A stretch of DNA of 64,000 nucleotides from Corallococcus macrosporus DSM 14697 (GTDB lineage Bacteria > Myxococcota > Myxococcia > Myxococcales > Myxococcaceae). The notes under the pieces were generated by a model. It did not search any database and was not told where the DNA came from. It was given only the letters and a program-made list of their open reading frames with translations. Shown piece after piece: positions 47,001 to 57,700 of this stretch. A program made the position numbers and the translations under genes. Each line of letters begins with the position of its first letter. Position 1 is the stretch's first letter. The stretch lies in assembly GCF_002305895.1 (NCBI RefSeq), contig NZ_CP022203.1, positions 8,342,001 through 8,406,000 on the forward strand, given 5' to 3'.

Positions 47001-47201
47001 CGTCCGAGCACCATGGCACTTCCGGGAGCAAGGCGCCGCTCCGAAGCGAGCGCCCCTGGCAAGGCAGCCGCCACCCCAGGCCGCCTGCCGGCCCGGCCGC
47101 CCGGCAACCCCTGGCCGTGAGGCTCGATACGCCCACGGTGTGCTCGCCAGCAGCGTCCGTCATCCCCAACTTTCGGGCATCTGACGTCACGAGGTGCACA
47201 C

Positions 47202-48122
47202 ATGCCCATGGGTTTCTCCCGCTCCGTGCTCGTTACCGGCGCCACTGGCCATCAAGGCGGTGCCGTCGCGCGGAAGCTCTTGCAGCGCGGCCACCGCGTC
47301 ACCGCCTTCGTCCACCACCCGGAGTCCCCCGCCGCCCGGGAGCTCGAGTCGCTGGGCGCCGAGTTGGCCGTCGGTGACTACGACGACCTGGACTCCATCG
47401 CCCAGGCCGCCCGGGACATGGACACCATGTTCGCCGCCGCGACGCCGTTTGGCCCGGGCGGCGTGCAGGCGGAGGTCCGCCACGGGAAGAACCTGGCGGA
47501 CGCGGCCCGGCTGGCGCGCGTCCAGCACTACGTCTACTCGTCGGTGGCGGGGGCGGACCGCCTCACGGGCATCCCCCACTTCGACAGCAAGCACCGCATC
47601 GAGACGCACGTGCGCACCAGCGGCCTGCCCTACACCCTCCTCGGGCCCACCTTCTTCATGGAGAACTTCACCAGCGGCATGTTCGAGGAGGGGCTGAAGG
47701 CGGGCGTGCTCGCCATGGGCCTTTCGCCCACGCGCGGCCTGCAGATGGTGGCCCTGGATGACCTGGCGGCCTTCACCGTGCGCGTCATGGAGGAGCCGGA
47801 GCGCTTCGAGGAGCACCGCATCGAGGTGGCCTCCGACGAGGTGACGGGCCAGCAGGCCGCGGGACTCCTGTCCATGGTGAGCGGCCACCGCATCCACTAC
47901 GAGCAGCTCCCCCTGGACTACATCCGCGAGCGCAGCGAGGACCTGGCCGCCATGTACGAATGGCTGGACCGCAAGGGCTACCAGGCGGACATCCTCACCC
48001 TGCGGCACAAGTTCCCGGAGGTCCGCTGGCACACCTTCGAGGACTGGGCGCGCGGCCAGGACTGGAGCGCCCTGACGTCCCCCGCGTGGCCCCACGCCGC
48101 CGCGGAGCCCGTGTCCCCTTGA
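47202..48122 (+). CDS. NmrA-like NAD(P)-binding protein
   Basis: A 306-residue Rossmann-fold protein of the atypical short-chain dehydrogenase/NmrA group. VLVTGATGHQGGAVARKLLQ is the dinucleotide-binding loop. GDYDDLDSIAQAARDMDTMF and YVYSSVAGADRLTGIPHFDS follow (Tyr-x-x-x-Lys is not intact). NmrA relatives either regulate transcription by sensing NADP or act as quinone or isoflavone reductases. Two ATGs (47202 and 47208) are possible. It overlaps a tiny frame by 3 bp at its stop. Confidence 0.85.
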   Translation: MPMGFSRSVLVTGATGHQGGAVARKLLQRGHRVTAFVHHPESPAARELESLGAELAVGDYDDLDSIAQAARDMDTMFAAATPFGPGGVQAEVRHGKNLADAARLARVQHYVYSSVAGADRLTGIPHFDSKHRIETHVRTSGLPYTLLGPTFFMENFTSGMFEEGLKAGVLAMGLSPTRGLQMVALDDLAAFTVRVMEEPERFEEHRIEVASDEVTGQQAAGLLSMVSGHRIHYEQLPLDYIRERSEDLAAMYEWLDRKGYQADILTLRHKFPEVRWHTFEDWARGQDWSALTSPAWPHAAAEPVSP

Positions 48123-48211
48123 AGGTGGTGCTCCAGGCGCGGCTCGTGGACGCGGAGCGCGGCGAGCCGCTGGGCACGCTCGACATCCCCTTCCAGGTCC
48201 GCAAGGACTGA
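48119..48211 (+). CDS. Possible 30-residue coupled small protein
   Basis: TTG 48119 overlaps the NmrA stop (TTGA) and opens KVVLQARLVDAERGEPLGTL with the ending DIPFQVRKD, 30 residues. Third positions are almost all G or C, as in true coding DNA. No homologue recognised; it could equally be a fragment of a former longer gene. Confidence 0.3.
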   Translation: MKVVLQARLVDAERGEPLGTLDIPFQVRKD

Positions 48212-48226
48212 CGGCGCGCCCCGGCG

Positions 48227-48520
48227 TCAGTGCAGCGTCGGCGAGGCTTCCCGGGTGCCCGGGCGAGGGAAGCCCTCCAGCAGGGACGCCTCATCCGACA
48301 CGCCCAGCTCCCGCCGCAGCGTGGGGCCATCCATGGGCAGCCCGAAGAGCGCGGCCACGGGCACCCAGTCCAGCGCCGCGGCCACCAGGGGCCCCAGGCC
48401 CAGCAGCGCCACCGCCGCGCCGCGCGACGTCCCCGACGCCAGCCCCCCCACCACCATCCCAGCGCCCGTCACGATGCGGAGCCACCGCCCCGGCCGCGAC
48501 GCCAAGAAACCAACGAGCAT
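48227..48520 (-). CDS. Small inner-membrane protein (DUF2892-like)
   Basis: A 97-residue protein with ATG 48520 preceded by GGGAGG. Two hydrophobic segments (residues ~12-30 and ~35-60, WLRIVTGAGMVVGGLAS and VALLGLGPLVAAALDWVPVA) resemble the DUF2892 membrane unit, followed by a short cytosolic tail (RRELGVSDEASLLEG). Role unknown. Confidence 0.65.
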   Translation of the reverse strand: MLVGFLASRPGRWLRIVTGAGMVVGGLASGTSRGAAVALLGLGPLVAAALDWVPVAALFGLPMDGPTLRRELGVSDEASLLEGFPRPGTREASPTLH

Positions 48521-48800
48521 GTGCACCTCCCAGGGGCGAAGATGGCCACGTCCCTGCGGGCGGCCACCCGCCGTGGTGCCCCGCACGGCTGGAGTGCCGG
48601 ACAGGCAGGCAGGCACCGGACAGCGCGCCCGACGCGCCCTGGGCCCCCGCACGGAAGGCGGCCTCGCGCCGAGCGCCTGCCCGCCGAGCGCCTCCAGCGG
48701 CCTTCAACGGCGCGCCGCGCCGCCCGCCCGCTGCCAGCCCGGGCGGCTCAAGCCAGCTTTCACCCACGGGGCGCCACGGACCGCCCTGGGGGAGGCAACC

Positions 48801-49043
48801 ATGTTCAGTCGTTCGGAAATCCACAAGGGGATGAAGGTGCGCGGCAACGACGGGCACGTGCTCGGCCGCATCATCGAGATGAAGGGGGACGAGCTCATCG
48901 TGGAGAAGGGCCTCCTGCGCCGGCATGACTTCGCGGTGGCCCTGGCGGACGTGCGCGAGGTCGTCGGCGGCGAGGTGGTGCTCAACCACGGGCGCGACAG
49001 CCTCTTCTCCGCGCCCCGGGAAGTCCCACCCACGAAGCACTGA
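48801..49043 (+). CDS. DUF2171/PRC-barrel-like small protein
   Basis: An 80-residue protein from ATG 48801 with GGAGG upstream. The sequence SEIHKGMKVRGNDGHVLGRI then IEMKGDELIVEKGLLRRHDF forms a beta-rich fold like DUF2171 or PRC-barrel domains found in stress proteins. It is cytosolic. It converges with the MFS gene, 4 bp apart. Confidence 0.75.
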   Translation: MFSRSEIHKGMKVRGNDGHVLGRIIEMKGDELIVEKGLLRRHDFAVALADVREVVGGEVVLNHGRDSLFSAPREVPPTKH

Positions 49044-49047
49044 CGCC

Positions 49048-50436
49048 TCAGGCGCCGCGGCGCGCGTCCGGCGCGCCCTCCGGGGCCAGGGGGGCCACCG
49101 GTTCGCCGTCACCGCTCCAGCCCGCGCGGGCCTCCGCCTCGCGGGCCGCGCGCCGCCCCGCCGTCACGTCCACGCGGGACAGCACCGCCGCGCCCGACAC
49201 GAAGAAGAAGAGGAGGGACAGCACCGCCTGCCGGCTGGAGCCCGTCAGCTCCACCGTGGCCGCGAACACCAGCGGGCCCGCCACCGCGGTGACCTTCTCG
49301 AAGACGCTGAAGAGGCCGAAGAACTCCGCCGCCCTGTCCCGGGGCACCATCTGCGCGAAGAGCGAACGGCTCAAGGCCTGGCTGCCGCCCTGCACCATGC
49401 CCACCAGCAGCGCGAGCACGAAGAAGTGCAGCGGCGTGCGCATGAAGTAGCCCAGGAACGTCACCCCCACGTACACCGCCAGGGAGAACATCAGCGCGTT
49501 CTTCACGCCCACCTTCCCCGCGGCGCGGCCGAACAGCACCGCGCACGGCACGCCCACCACCTGCGTCAGCAGCAGCGTGCCAATCAGCGCGCCCCGGCCA
49601 ATGCCCAGCTCCGTCCCGTACAGCGTGGACAGGCGGATGATGGTGCCGATGCCGTCGCTGTAGAGCAGATAGGCCACCAGCAGCAGCAGGGCCTCCCGGT
49701 GCTGGCGCAGCCCGCCCAGCGTGCGCGCGAGCTGCGCGAAGATGCCGCGCAGGGACAGCGGCGGCCGCGGGGCGCCCACGTCCGGCTTCGGCTCGGGGAT
49801 GCGCCGGAAGAGCGGCACCGAGAAGACGGCCCACCACACCGCCACGGAGGCGAAGGCCACGCGCGAGGCGGCCCCCGCGTCCGCCAGCCCGAACCACGCC
49901 GGCCTCATCAGCAGCACGAGCTGCGCGCCCAGCAGCAGGCCTCCGCCCAGGTAGCCCAGCGCGTAGCCCGCGGTGGACACGCGGTCCAGCTCGTCGTCCC
50001 GGGCGATGTGCCGCAACAGCGCGTCCGAGAAGACGATGCTGCCCGTCACGCCCACGTTGCCCAGGCCGAAGAGCAGCAGGCCCCAGGCCCAGTCCCCCGG
50101 GCCCACCGTGGCCAGCGCCAGCGTGGACGCCACGCCCAGGCCCGCGAAAGCGCCCAGCATGTGCTTGATGCACCCGGCCCGGTCACTCAGCGCGCCCAGC
50201 ACCGGCGACAGCACCGCCACCACGCTCAGCGCCACGGCGGTGGCGGTGGCGAAGCGGCTGGTGGCCACCTCGCGCGGCAGGCCCTGCGCCGCCACGGAGG
50301 CGTAGTAGAGCGGGAACACCACCGTGACGACGGTGGTGATGTAGGCCGAGTTCGCCCAGTCGTACATCGCCCAGGCGCGCAGCGCGGGCCGCGTCAGGCC
50401 GATTCGCGACAGCAGCCCCAGCGCCAGGCGTCTCAT
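49048..50436 (-). CDS. UMF1/Atg22-type MFS transporter
   Basis: A 462-residue 12-TM protein. The opening RAWAMYDWANSAYITTVVTV is the signature of the UMF1/Atg22 branch. Other matches are VLGALSDRAGCIKHMLGAFA and PRDRAAEFFGLFSVFEKVTA. Yeast Atg22 exports amino acids from the vacuole; bacterial members are uncharacterised. It overlaps the ornithine cyclodeaminase-like gene by 4 bp, suggesting transport linked to amino-acid metabolism. Confidence 0.9.
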   Translation of the reverse strand: MRRLALGLLSRIGLTRPALRAWAMYDWANSAYITTVVTVVFPLYYASVAAQGLPREVATSRFATATAVALSVVAVLSPVLGALSDRAGCIKHMLGAFAGLGVASTLALATVGPGDWAWGLLLFGLGNVGVTGSIVFSDALLRHIARDDELDRVSTAGYALGYLGGGLLLGAQLVLLMRPAWFGLADAGAASRVAFASVAVWWAVFSVPLFRRIPEPKPDVGAPRPPLSLRGIFAQLARTLGGLRQHREALLLLVAYLLYSDGIGTIIRLSTLYGTELGIGRGALIGTLLLTQVVGVPCAVLFGRAAGKVGVKNALMFSLAVYVGVTFLGYFMRTPLHFFVLALLVGMVQGGSQALSRSLFAQMVPRDRAAEFFGLFSVFEKVTAVAGPLVFAATVELTGSSRQAVLSLLFFFVSGAAVLSRVDVTAGRRAAREAEARAGWSGDGEPVAPLAPEGAPDARRGA

Positions 50437-51395
50437 GCGTCGAAGTCCACCCCCGCCAGGGCGTCATCACCCTGGGCGGACTGGTAGACGTGCCAGGCGG
50501 CCGCCAGGTCCTGGAAGGGCAGGCCCACCGCCGCGAAGACGGTGAGGTCCTCCGGCGACGTGCGCCCGGGCTTCAGGCCGGCCAGCACCTCGCCCAGCTC
50601 CGCGTGGATGGCGCCCTCGTCCAGCCCCACCGCGCCCGCGGCGCCGGTGGACACCGCCAGACCCCGGTGGTCCACGATGAACCGCGCCTGGCGCAGCAGC
50701 TCCGCGGACAGCTCGGCCTTGCCCGGCTCGTCCGCGCCCAGCGCGATGACGTGGGTGCCCGGCCGCACCATGCCCGGCTGCAGGAAGGCGTGGCGGCTCC
50801 AGGTCGCCGTCACCACGAGGTCCGCGTCGGAGACGGCCTCCTCCACCGACTCCGCCATCCGCACCGGCAGGTTCAGCTCCTGGTACATGCGCGTGGCGAA
50901 GGCGAGCGAGCGCTCCGGCGCCGTGTCGAACACCCGCACATGCGACAGCGAGCGCACCAGGCGCAGGGACTTGAGCTGCAGCACCGCCTGCCGGCCCGCG
51001 CCGATGAGCGCCACGCGGCTGGCGTCCGGCCGCGCCAGCACGTCCGCCGACAGCGCGCCCACCACGCCGGTGCGCACCGCCGTCAGGTGGCCGGAGTCCA
51101 TCACCGCCAGCACCGCGCCGGTGGCCACGTCATGCAGGTGCACCAGGCCGCGAATCGCCGGGGACTGGCCGGGGAACTTCGCGTGCACCTTCACCGAGTA
51201 GGCGGGGACGGAGGGCAGGCTGCCGGGGAAGAGCACCAGCGCGGTGCCCTCGGCGTGCAGGGGCGCGCGGGCGCGCTGCGGCGCCACGGTGCGCGCCAGC
51301 GCGTCGGTGCGGAAGGCCTCGCGCATGTCCTCCAGGAGGAGCGGGGCCTGCAGGTTGCGGGAGACGTCGGAGCGGGTCAGCAGGAGCGTGCGCAT
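50433..51395 (-). CDS. Ornithine cyclodeaminase / mu-crystallin family protein
   Basis: A 320-residue Rossmann protein. PAYSVKVHAKFP carries the substrate Lys, VMDSGHLTAVRTGVVGALSA the catalytic core and VALIGAGRQAVLQLKSLRLV the NAD-binding loop. ALGADEPGKAELSAELL also fits (GAD). Members are ornithine cyclodeaminases, ketimine reductases or alanine dehydrogenases; the exact one is unclear. It is the first gene of a two-gene operon with the MFS transporter. Confidence 0.85.
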   Translation of the reverse strand: MRTLLLTRSDVSRNLQAPLLLEDMREAFRTDALARTVAPQRARAPLHAEGTALVLFPGSLPSVPAYSVKVHAKFPGQSPAIRGLVHLHDVATGAVLAVMDSGHLTAVRTGVVGALSADVLARPDASRVALIGAGRQAVLQLKSLRLVRSLSHVRVFDTAPERSLAFATRMYQELNLPVRMAESVEEAVSDADLVVTATWSRHAFLQPGMVRPGTHVIALGADEPGKAELSAELLRQARFIVDHRGLAVSTGAAGAVGLDEGAIHAELGEVLAGLKPGRTSPEDLTVFAAVGLPFQDLAAAWHVYQSAQGDDALAGVDFDA

Positions 51396-51623
51396 CTCCC
51401 TGACACCCTAACCGAGCCCGTGCGGGCCCACAGCCCCACAGCGCGCGGACGGGTGGGCAAGCGCCCGAAGTTGGACGTCCGGGCGGACGGCGCGCCGGCG
51501 TCCCAGCCGGGGTGGCCTCCACCAGGCGCGACGGCGGGACGAGGCACGCGAGCGGCATCGTCACCAGGGTGAAAGTGAACGACGGGGCGAGCCGGGCGGG
51601 CCCCGGGCCACGGGAGGCCGGTG

Positions 51624-53669
51624 ATGCTGGAGACGGAATCCCGCGCAGCGGGCGACAAGCAGGCCTCCGGGGCACGGACGCTCAGGGTCTCCGCCTTCCT
51701 CCGTGAATATCGGGTGGAGCTGCTGGAGGAATGGCAACGCGCCATGCGCGCCCTCCACCTGGGACGCGAGGCCCAACCCTCCTGGCTGCTGGACCACCTG
51801 CCCCAGTTGGTGGACATGCTCGCGGACCTCATCGACCACGGCCCGGACGAGATTCTCACCACGGTACCGGACGAGCACGCCATGTCCCGCCTGGACGCGG
51901 GCTTCGACCTGGGGCAGGTGGCGACCGAGTACGCCCTCTTGCGCCAGTGCATCCTCCACAGGCTGGAGGCCGAGTCCGCCCTGCCCGCGCCGGGGGAACT
52001 GGAGCGGCTGGAAGGCGCGCTGGACCGGATTGTCACCCGCACGGTGACGTCCTTCTCCCAGGGGCGGCAGCGCATCCTCCAGGCGCTGGACCAGATGACG
52101 CAGGCCACGCTGGACAGCCCCTCCATGGCCAGCCTCCCCTCGCGGCTCCTCACCGTGCTGGTGGAGTCCGCGCTGTCGGTGGACGCGGCCGCGCTGCTCC
52201 TGCGGGAGGGAGACCGGCTGGTGGTGCGCGCCGCGGTGGGCCTGGGCGCGGACGAGGCGCTCGGCGCCTCCATGGGCCTGGACGAGGGCTTCGTGGGCGA
52301 GGTCGTCCGCCAGCGCCGCCCCCTGGCGCTGCGCTCGGCCTCCGCGAGCCCGCGCGAGGCGCTGCCCGCGTTGAGACAGGAGGGCCTGCGCGCCGTCTAC
52401 GGCGTGCCCCTGCTGGACGGGGACCAGGTCCTGGGCATGGTGTACATGTGCTCGCGCACCGCGTTCATCTTCTCCGAACCGGACGCGCTCCTGCTCCGGA
52501 CCATGGCGCAGCGGGCCACCGCCTACCTGGTGCAGGCGCGGCTCCAGGCCCTTGAGCGCCAGGCCCACGCGGACGCCCAGCGCTCGCTGGCGCAGTTGGA
52601 CGCGCTCCTGGCCTCCACGCCCATGGGCATCGCCCAGTTGGACAGAGACCTGCGCTACGTGCGCATCAACCAGGCCATGGCGGACATCAACGGCGCCGCG
52701 CCCCAGGCCCACCTGGGCCGCCGCTTCCAGGAGATGGCGGCGGCCACGGCGGTGCACACGTTCGAGCCCATGTTCCGTCGCATGATTGAGACGGGCGAGC
52801 CGGTGGACGCCGTCGAGTTCTCCATCCCCGGGAACCCTCGCACCTACCAGGCCAGCTTCCACCCCATCCGCATGCCGGACCACACGGTGCTGGGCTTGAG
52901 CTGCACGGTGGTGGACGTCTCCCACCACAAGCGGTCCGAGGCCATGCTCCAGCGGGCGGTGGACTTCCGGGAGCAGCTCATGGCGGTGGTGGGGCACGAC
53001 TTGCGCAACCCCCTCAACGCCATCAACGCCTCGGCCTTCCAGTTGTCGCGGGCCCAGGACCTGGCGCCGTCCGAGCGCCGCGCCGTGGACCGCATCCGCA
53101 AGGCCACCGCGCGCATGGGGCGCATGATTACGGACATCCTCGACTTCGCGCGCACCCGCCTGGGCGGCGGGCTCCCCGTGGCCCTCCAGCCCATGGACAT
53201 GGCGGAGGTGTGCCAGGCGACGCTGGAGGAGCTCCAGGTCAGCGCCCCGGAGCGCGCCCTGCGCCTCGTGACGAGCGGGGACACGCGGGGGACCTGGGAC
53301 CCGGACCGCGTCTCCCAGGTGCTGGGCAACCTGGTGACCAACGCCCTCCAGCATGGCCAGGAGGACATGCCCGTGTGCGTCTCGGTGCGCGGGGGAGTGA
53401 ACGAGGTGGTGCTGGAGGTCCACAACACCGGCGAGCCGATTGCGGGCGAGCTGATGCCGCGCCTCTTCGACCCCTTCAAGAGTCACCCCGTCGGCACGGC
53501 GACGCAGGATGTCGCGAGGAAGAAGCGCAGCCTGGGGCTGGGCCTCTACATCGTCAGCCAGATTGTCCGCGCGCACGGGGGCCAGGTGGCGGTGCGCTCC
53601 AACCAGGTCGAGGGCACCACCTTCACCGTCCACTGGCCCCGCGCCCCCACGCTGCCCCAGGGCGCATGA
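51624..53669 (+). CDS. Sensor histidine kinase (RsbRD_N-GAF-PAS-HisKA-HATPase)
   Basis: A 681-residue cytosolic kinase. Residues ~25-145 look like the RsbRD N-terminal domain ([20 protein letters not shown]), ~160-310 a GAF domain and ~320-430 a PAS domain ([20 protein letters not shown]). The dimerisation helix holds His458 in [11 protein letters not shown]. The N-box is [13 protein letters not shown] and the G2 box [18 protein letters not shown]. The G1 box reads NTGEPI with Asn for Asp, seen in several myxobacterial kinases. Start ATG 51624 (or GTG 51621) follows GGGAGG. It is divergent from the ornithine cyclodeaminase-like gene. No cognate regulator is adjacent. Confidence 0.85.
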   Translation: MLETESRAAGDKQASGARTLRVSAFLREYRVELLEEWQRAMRALHLGREAQPSWLLDHLPQLVDMLADLIDHGPDEILTTVPDEHAMSRLDAGFDLGQVATEYALLRQCILHRLEAESALPAPGELERLEGALDRIVTRTVTSFSQGRQRILQALDQMTQATLDSPSMASLPSRLLTVLVESALSVDAAALLLREGDRLVVRAAVGLGADEALGASMGLDEGFVGEVVRQRRPLALRSASASPREALPALRQEGLRAVYGVPLLDGDQVLGMVYMCSRTAFIFSEPDALLLRTMAQRATAYLVQARLQALERQAHADAQRSLAQLDALLASTPMGIAQLDRDLRYVRINQAMADINGAAPQAHLGRRFQEMAAATAVHTFEPMFRRMIETGEPVDAVEFSIPGNPRTYQASFHPIRMPDHTVLGLSCTVVDVSHHKRSEAMLQRAVDFREQLMAVVGHDLRNPLNAINASAFQLSRAQDLAPSERRAVDRIRKATARMGRMITDILDFARTRLGGGLPVALQPMDMAEVCQATLEELQVSAPERALRLVTSGDTRGTWDPDRVSQVLGNLVTNALQHGQEDMPVCVSVRGGVNEVVLEVHNTGEPIAGELMPRLFDPFKSHPVGTATQDVARKKRSLGLGLYIVSQIVRAHGGQVAVRSNQVEGTTFTVHWPRAPTLPQGA

Positions 53670-53766
53670 AGCAGCGCGGCGAGCCTTGGCGGCCCGCCAC
53701 CCTCCTGCCCGCACGCCCGCCCCTTCTGGGGGTGAATCGCGCGCGCCAGGTCGCTATTCCTTGGGC

Positions 53767-54423
<657 letters not shown>

Positions 54424-54441
54424 CACCGGACGCCGACGTGC

Positions 54442-54471
54442 GCGGGCGCGGGGTGAACGACCCGCGCCCGC
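54442..54471 (+). terminator. Terminator after msrA
   Basis: GCGGGCGCGGG (54442-54452) pairs with CCCGCGCCCGC (54461-54471) around GTGAACGA, followed by CTTTCC. Confidence 0.7.
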
Positions 54472-54517
54472 CTTTCCGGCGCGCAGTGCAATCCAAGACA
54501 AAGACAGCGCAAAAGAC

Positions 54518-54553
54518 GCGTGTGACGGGAGCCCCTGGCTCCAAGTCACACGC
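54518..54553. promoter_or_regulatory. Long imperfect palindrome upstream of the GH3 gene
   Basis: GCGTGTGAC (54518-54526) pairs perfectly with GTCACACGC (54545-54553). Inside, GGAGCC pairs with GGCTCC around CCT. It sits 165-200 bp before the GH3 start, in an unusually A/T-rich stretch (54480-54640) that also holds TTGACT at 54589 and TAGAAT at 54615. It could be an operator or RNA stem. Confidence 0.45.
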
Positions 54554-54717
54554 GATTTCAACGACTTGCTGCGTTGTCCGGCCTTGGTTTGACTTTGTTG
54601 TGATGCCGAAGGAATAGAATAGGCGGCAGAAAGGAAAGGACCGCTCGGACGCCGTTCATCGTCGCTGCGTGCTGGTTCACCCCCTCCCCCACTTTCTCCA
54701 ACGGTCCGCTTTTCCCC

Positions 54718-57700
54718 ATGCGTGTGCCGATTTCCCGTGTGCGAGGCGCGCACGGCCCCTGGCTGTCTTTGGCCCGGGCCTGTGCTGTCCTCGCGGTATG
54801 GCTGTGGGTGGCGGTGGGAGCGCGCGCGGAGGCCCAGTCAGGCCCCAACCTCGCGCTCAACCGGCCGGTGGTGACGTCCTCCTCGGAGCCAGGGCTCACC
54901 GGCAACTTCGCCGTGGATGGTGACGGAGGGACGCGCTGGGGCAGCGCGTTCGAGGAGGGCCAGTGGCTCTACGTGGACCTGGGCCAGCCCACGGCCATCA
55001 GCCGCGTGGTGCTGACGTGGGAGACGGCGTACGGCCGGGGCTACCGCGTCCAGGTCTCCAACGACGAGGCGAGCTGGCAGGACCTCCGGGTCATCACGGA
55101 TGGCGACGGCGGGGTGGATGACCTCGCGGTGACGGGCAACGGCCGCTACGTCCGCATCCTCGGGACGCAGCGGGGCGCCATCGACTACGGCTATTCCTTG
55201 TGGGAGTTCGCGGTGTACGGCGGCGCGCATGCCTCGGGCGACCTGGCCCGCGGCCGGCCCGCGACGGCGTCCAGCGTGGAGGGCGACGCCGCGCACCTGG
55301 CGCCGGGTTACGCGGTGGACGGCGACGCGACGACGCGCTGGTCCTCCGACGACACCTCCGACGCCCAGTGGCTCCGCGTGGACCTGGGCTCCACCCAGCA
55401 GCTCGGCCGCGTGGTGCTGGACTGGGAGGGCGCCTATGGGAAGCAGTATGTGATTGAGGGCTCCACCAACGACAGCACCTGGACGGCGCTGGCGCCCCCC
55501 ATCACCGACGGCGCGCCCGGCAGCCGCGGCATCAACGTGTCGGGCAGCGCCCGCTACGTGCGCGTGCGTGGCATCGAGCGCGGCACCGGCTACGGCTACT
55601 CGCTGTGGTCCTTCGAGGTCTACGCGCCCGGCGGCGGCCCCCAGGAGCCGCCCCCTCAGACGACGCCGCAGACAGTGAAGCTGATGTTCCCCGAGCTGGC
55701 GTACGCGAAAATCAACGTGTCGCCCGCGCCCCTCGGCGTCACGCCCACGCCCGAGGAGGGCAACACCACGCCGTCGGTGCGCAACCCGCCCGGGCCCTTC
55801 ACCTACGAGCTGACCTTCCCGGCCAACACCGTGGTGACGATGTCGAAGAACCAGTTCTCCCCCACCGCGCCCAACACCGACATCCGGCTGGCCGTCACCA
55901 CGTCCACCGGCACGGTGCTGCGCGGGCAGACGGTGTCCGCGCTGGCGGTGCAGGGGGCGGAGTGGAAGGTGGAGATCTTCACCATCACCCCCGGCCCGGA
56001 CGGCAGGGACCGCACCATCATCCCCGACCCCTACCCGAAGCAGCCGCCGCCCGCCGTCGCGGGGGCCTTCCGCGTGGTGGCGCCCGCCAACGAGGCGGTG
56101 ATGACGAACACGCGCCGGCCCACGCTGCAGTGGGCGCCCGTCACCGGCGCCACCGGCTACACGGTGTTCGTCAACCTGAGCCGCGACGACTACGACTGGA
56201 TGGCGCCCGGCAGCCTGCTGGACCGCTTCACCCAGGTGGGCACCACCACCGCCACCTCCTTCACGCTGCCGCAGGACCTGCCCGACCGCTGGACGTACAA
56301 GTGGTACGTGGTGGCCAACCTGGGCGGTGGCGGCACCAGCCGCTCCGACTTGCGCACCTTCAGCGTCTACCTCCCCGAGGTGGAGACGGCGGACGACGGC
56401 GTGGCGCTCATCAACGGCCGGCGTGACTTGAACAAGAACGGCGTCATCGACCCCTACGAGGACTGGGCCAACCCCATCTCCGTGCGCGTCAATGACTTGT
56501 TGTCGCGCATGACGCCGCACGAGAAGGCGCTGCAGATGTTCTACGAGGCGCGGACGGTGCCGGAGGCCGGCTTCATGATGGGGCCGCTCAGCCCGTCGGA
56601 CATCGCGACCTTCCAGCGCGCCTCCGCGCGCACGCGCCTGGGCATCCCGCACGTCGACGCGGGTGACACCATCCACGGCTTCAAGACGAGCTGGCCCACG
56701 CAGCCGGCGCTCGCCGCGTCGCGGGACCTGGACACCGTCTACGAGCTGGGGGACATGCAGCGCCGCGAGCAGGTCGCGGTGGGCAGCCGCGGCACGCTGT
56801 CGCCGCTGGCCGAGGTGGGCACCAAGGTGCTCTACCCCCGCATCCAGGAAGGCGGCGGCGAGGACGCGGACCTGGCCGCCGGCATGACGCGCGCGCTGGT
56901 GGCGGGCCTCCAGGGTGGCCCCGAGGTGAACCCGCACTCCCTCTGGGTGACCACCAAGCACTGGCCGGGCCAGGGCGCGGGCGGCGAGGGCGGCATCACC
57001 TACGACGGCACCACCATCCACTACCACATGCGCCCGTGGCACGCGGCCATCGAGGCGGGCACCAGCGGCATCATGCCCGGCTACGCGGGCAGCTGGCTGC
57101 TGGGGCCGGAGGGCTGGGGCGCGGGTGACAACCCGGGCATCCTCAACTACCTGCGCAATCAACTCGGCTACACGGGCGTCATCTGCTCGGACTGGCTGCC
57201 GTCGGGCGCGTGGTCGCGCTCGGCGATGGCGGGCTCGGATGTCATGGGCGGCGCCAACCCGCAGCAGATGGGGGACTTCGAGAGCGTCGTCACGCCGGCC
57301 CGCATCGACGCGGCCGCGCGGAAGATTCTCGACCTGAAGTTCCGCCTGGGCCTCTTCGAGGACCCGTACCGGGGCGGCCCCGCGGGCACGTCCGAGTGGC
57401 ACACGGCCGACAACAAGGCCCTGGTGCGCCGCGCGGCGCAGAACGCGATGACGCTGCTGAAGAACGACGGCGCGCTGCCGCTGCGGCTGCCCGCGGGCTC
57501 GCGCATCGTGGTGGCCGGTCCCCGCGCGGATGACCCGGCCTGCATGGTGACGTGGCGCTCCGACTTCCACGGCACGGAGTTCGGCGACCTCACCATCTAC
57601 CAGGCCATCCAGCAGCGCGCGGAGCAGGACGGCATCACCGTCTACAAGGACGCGGCGCCCGCGGGCGTCACCGTCAACGCCGCCATCGTCGTGGTGGGCG

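Noticed and set aside
54518-54553. CRP-type site in the palindrome before the GH3 gene
   Set aside because: TGTGA and TCACA are 20 bp apart, whereas the CRP consensus needs 6.
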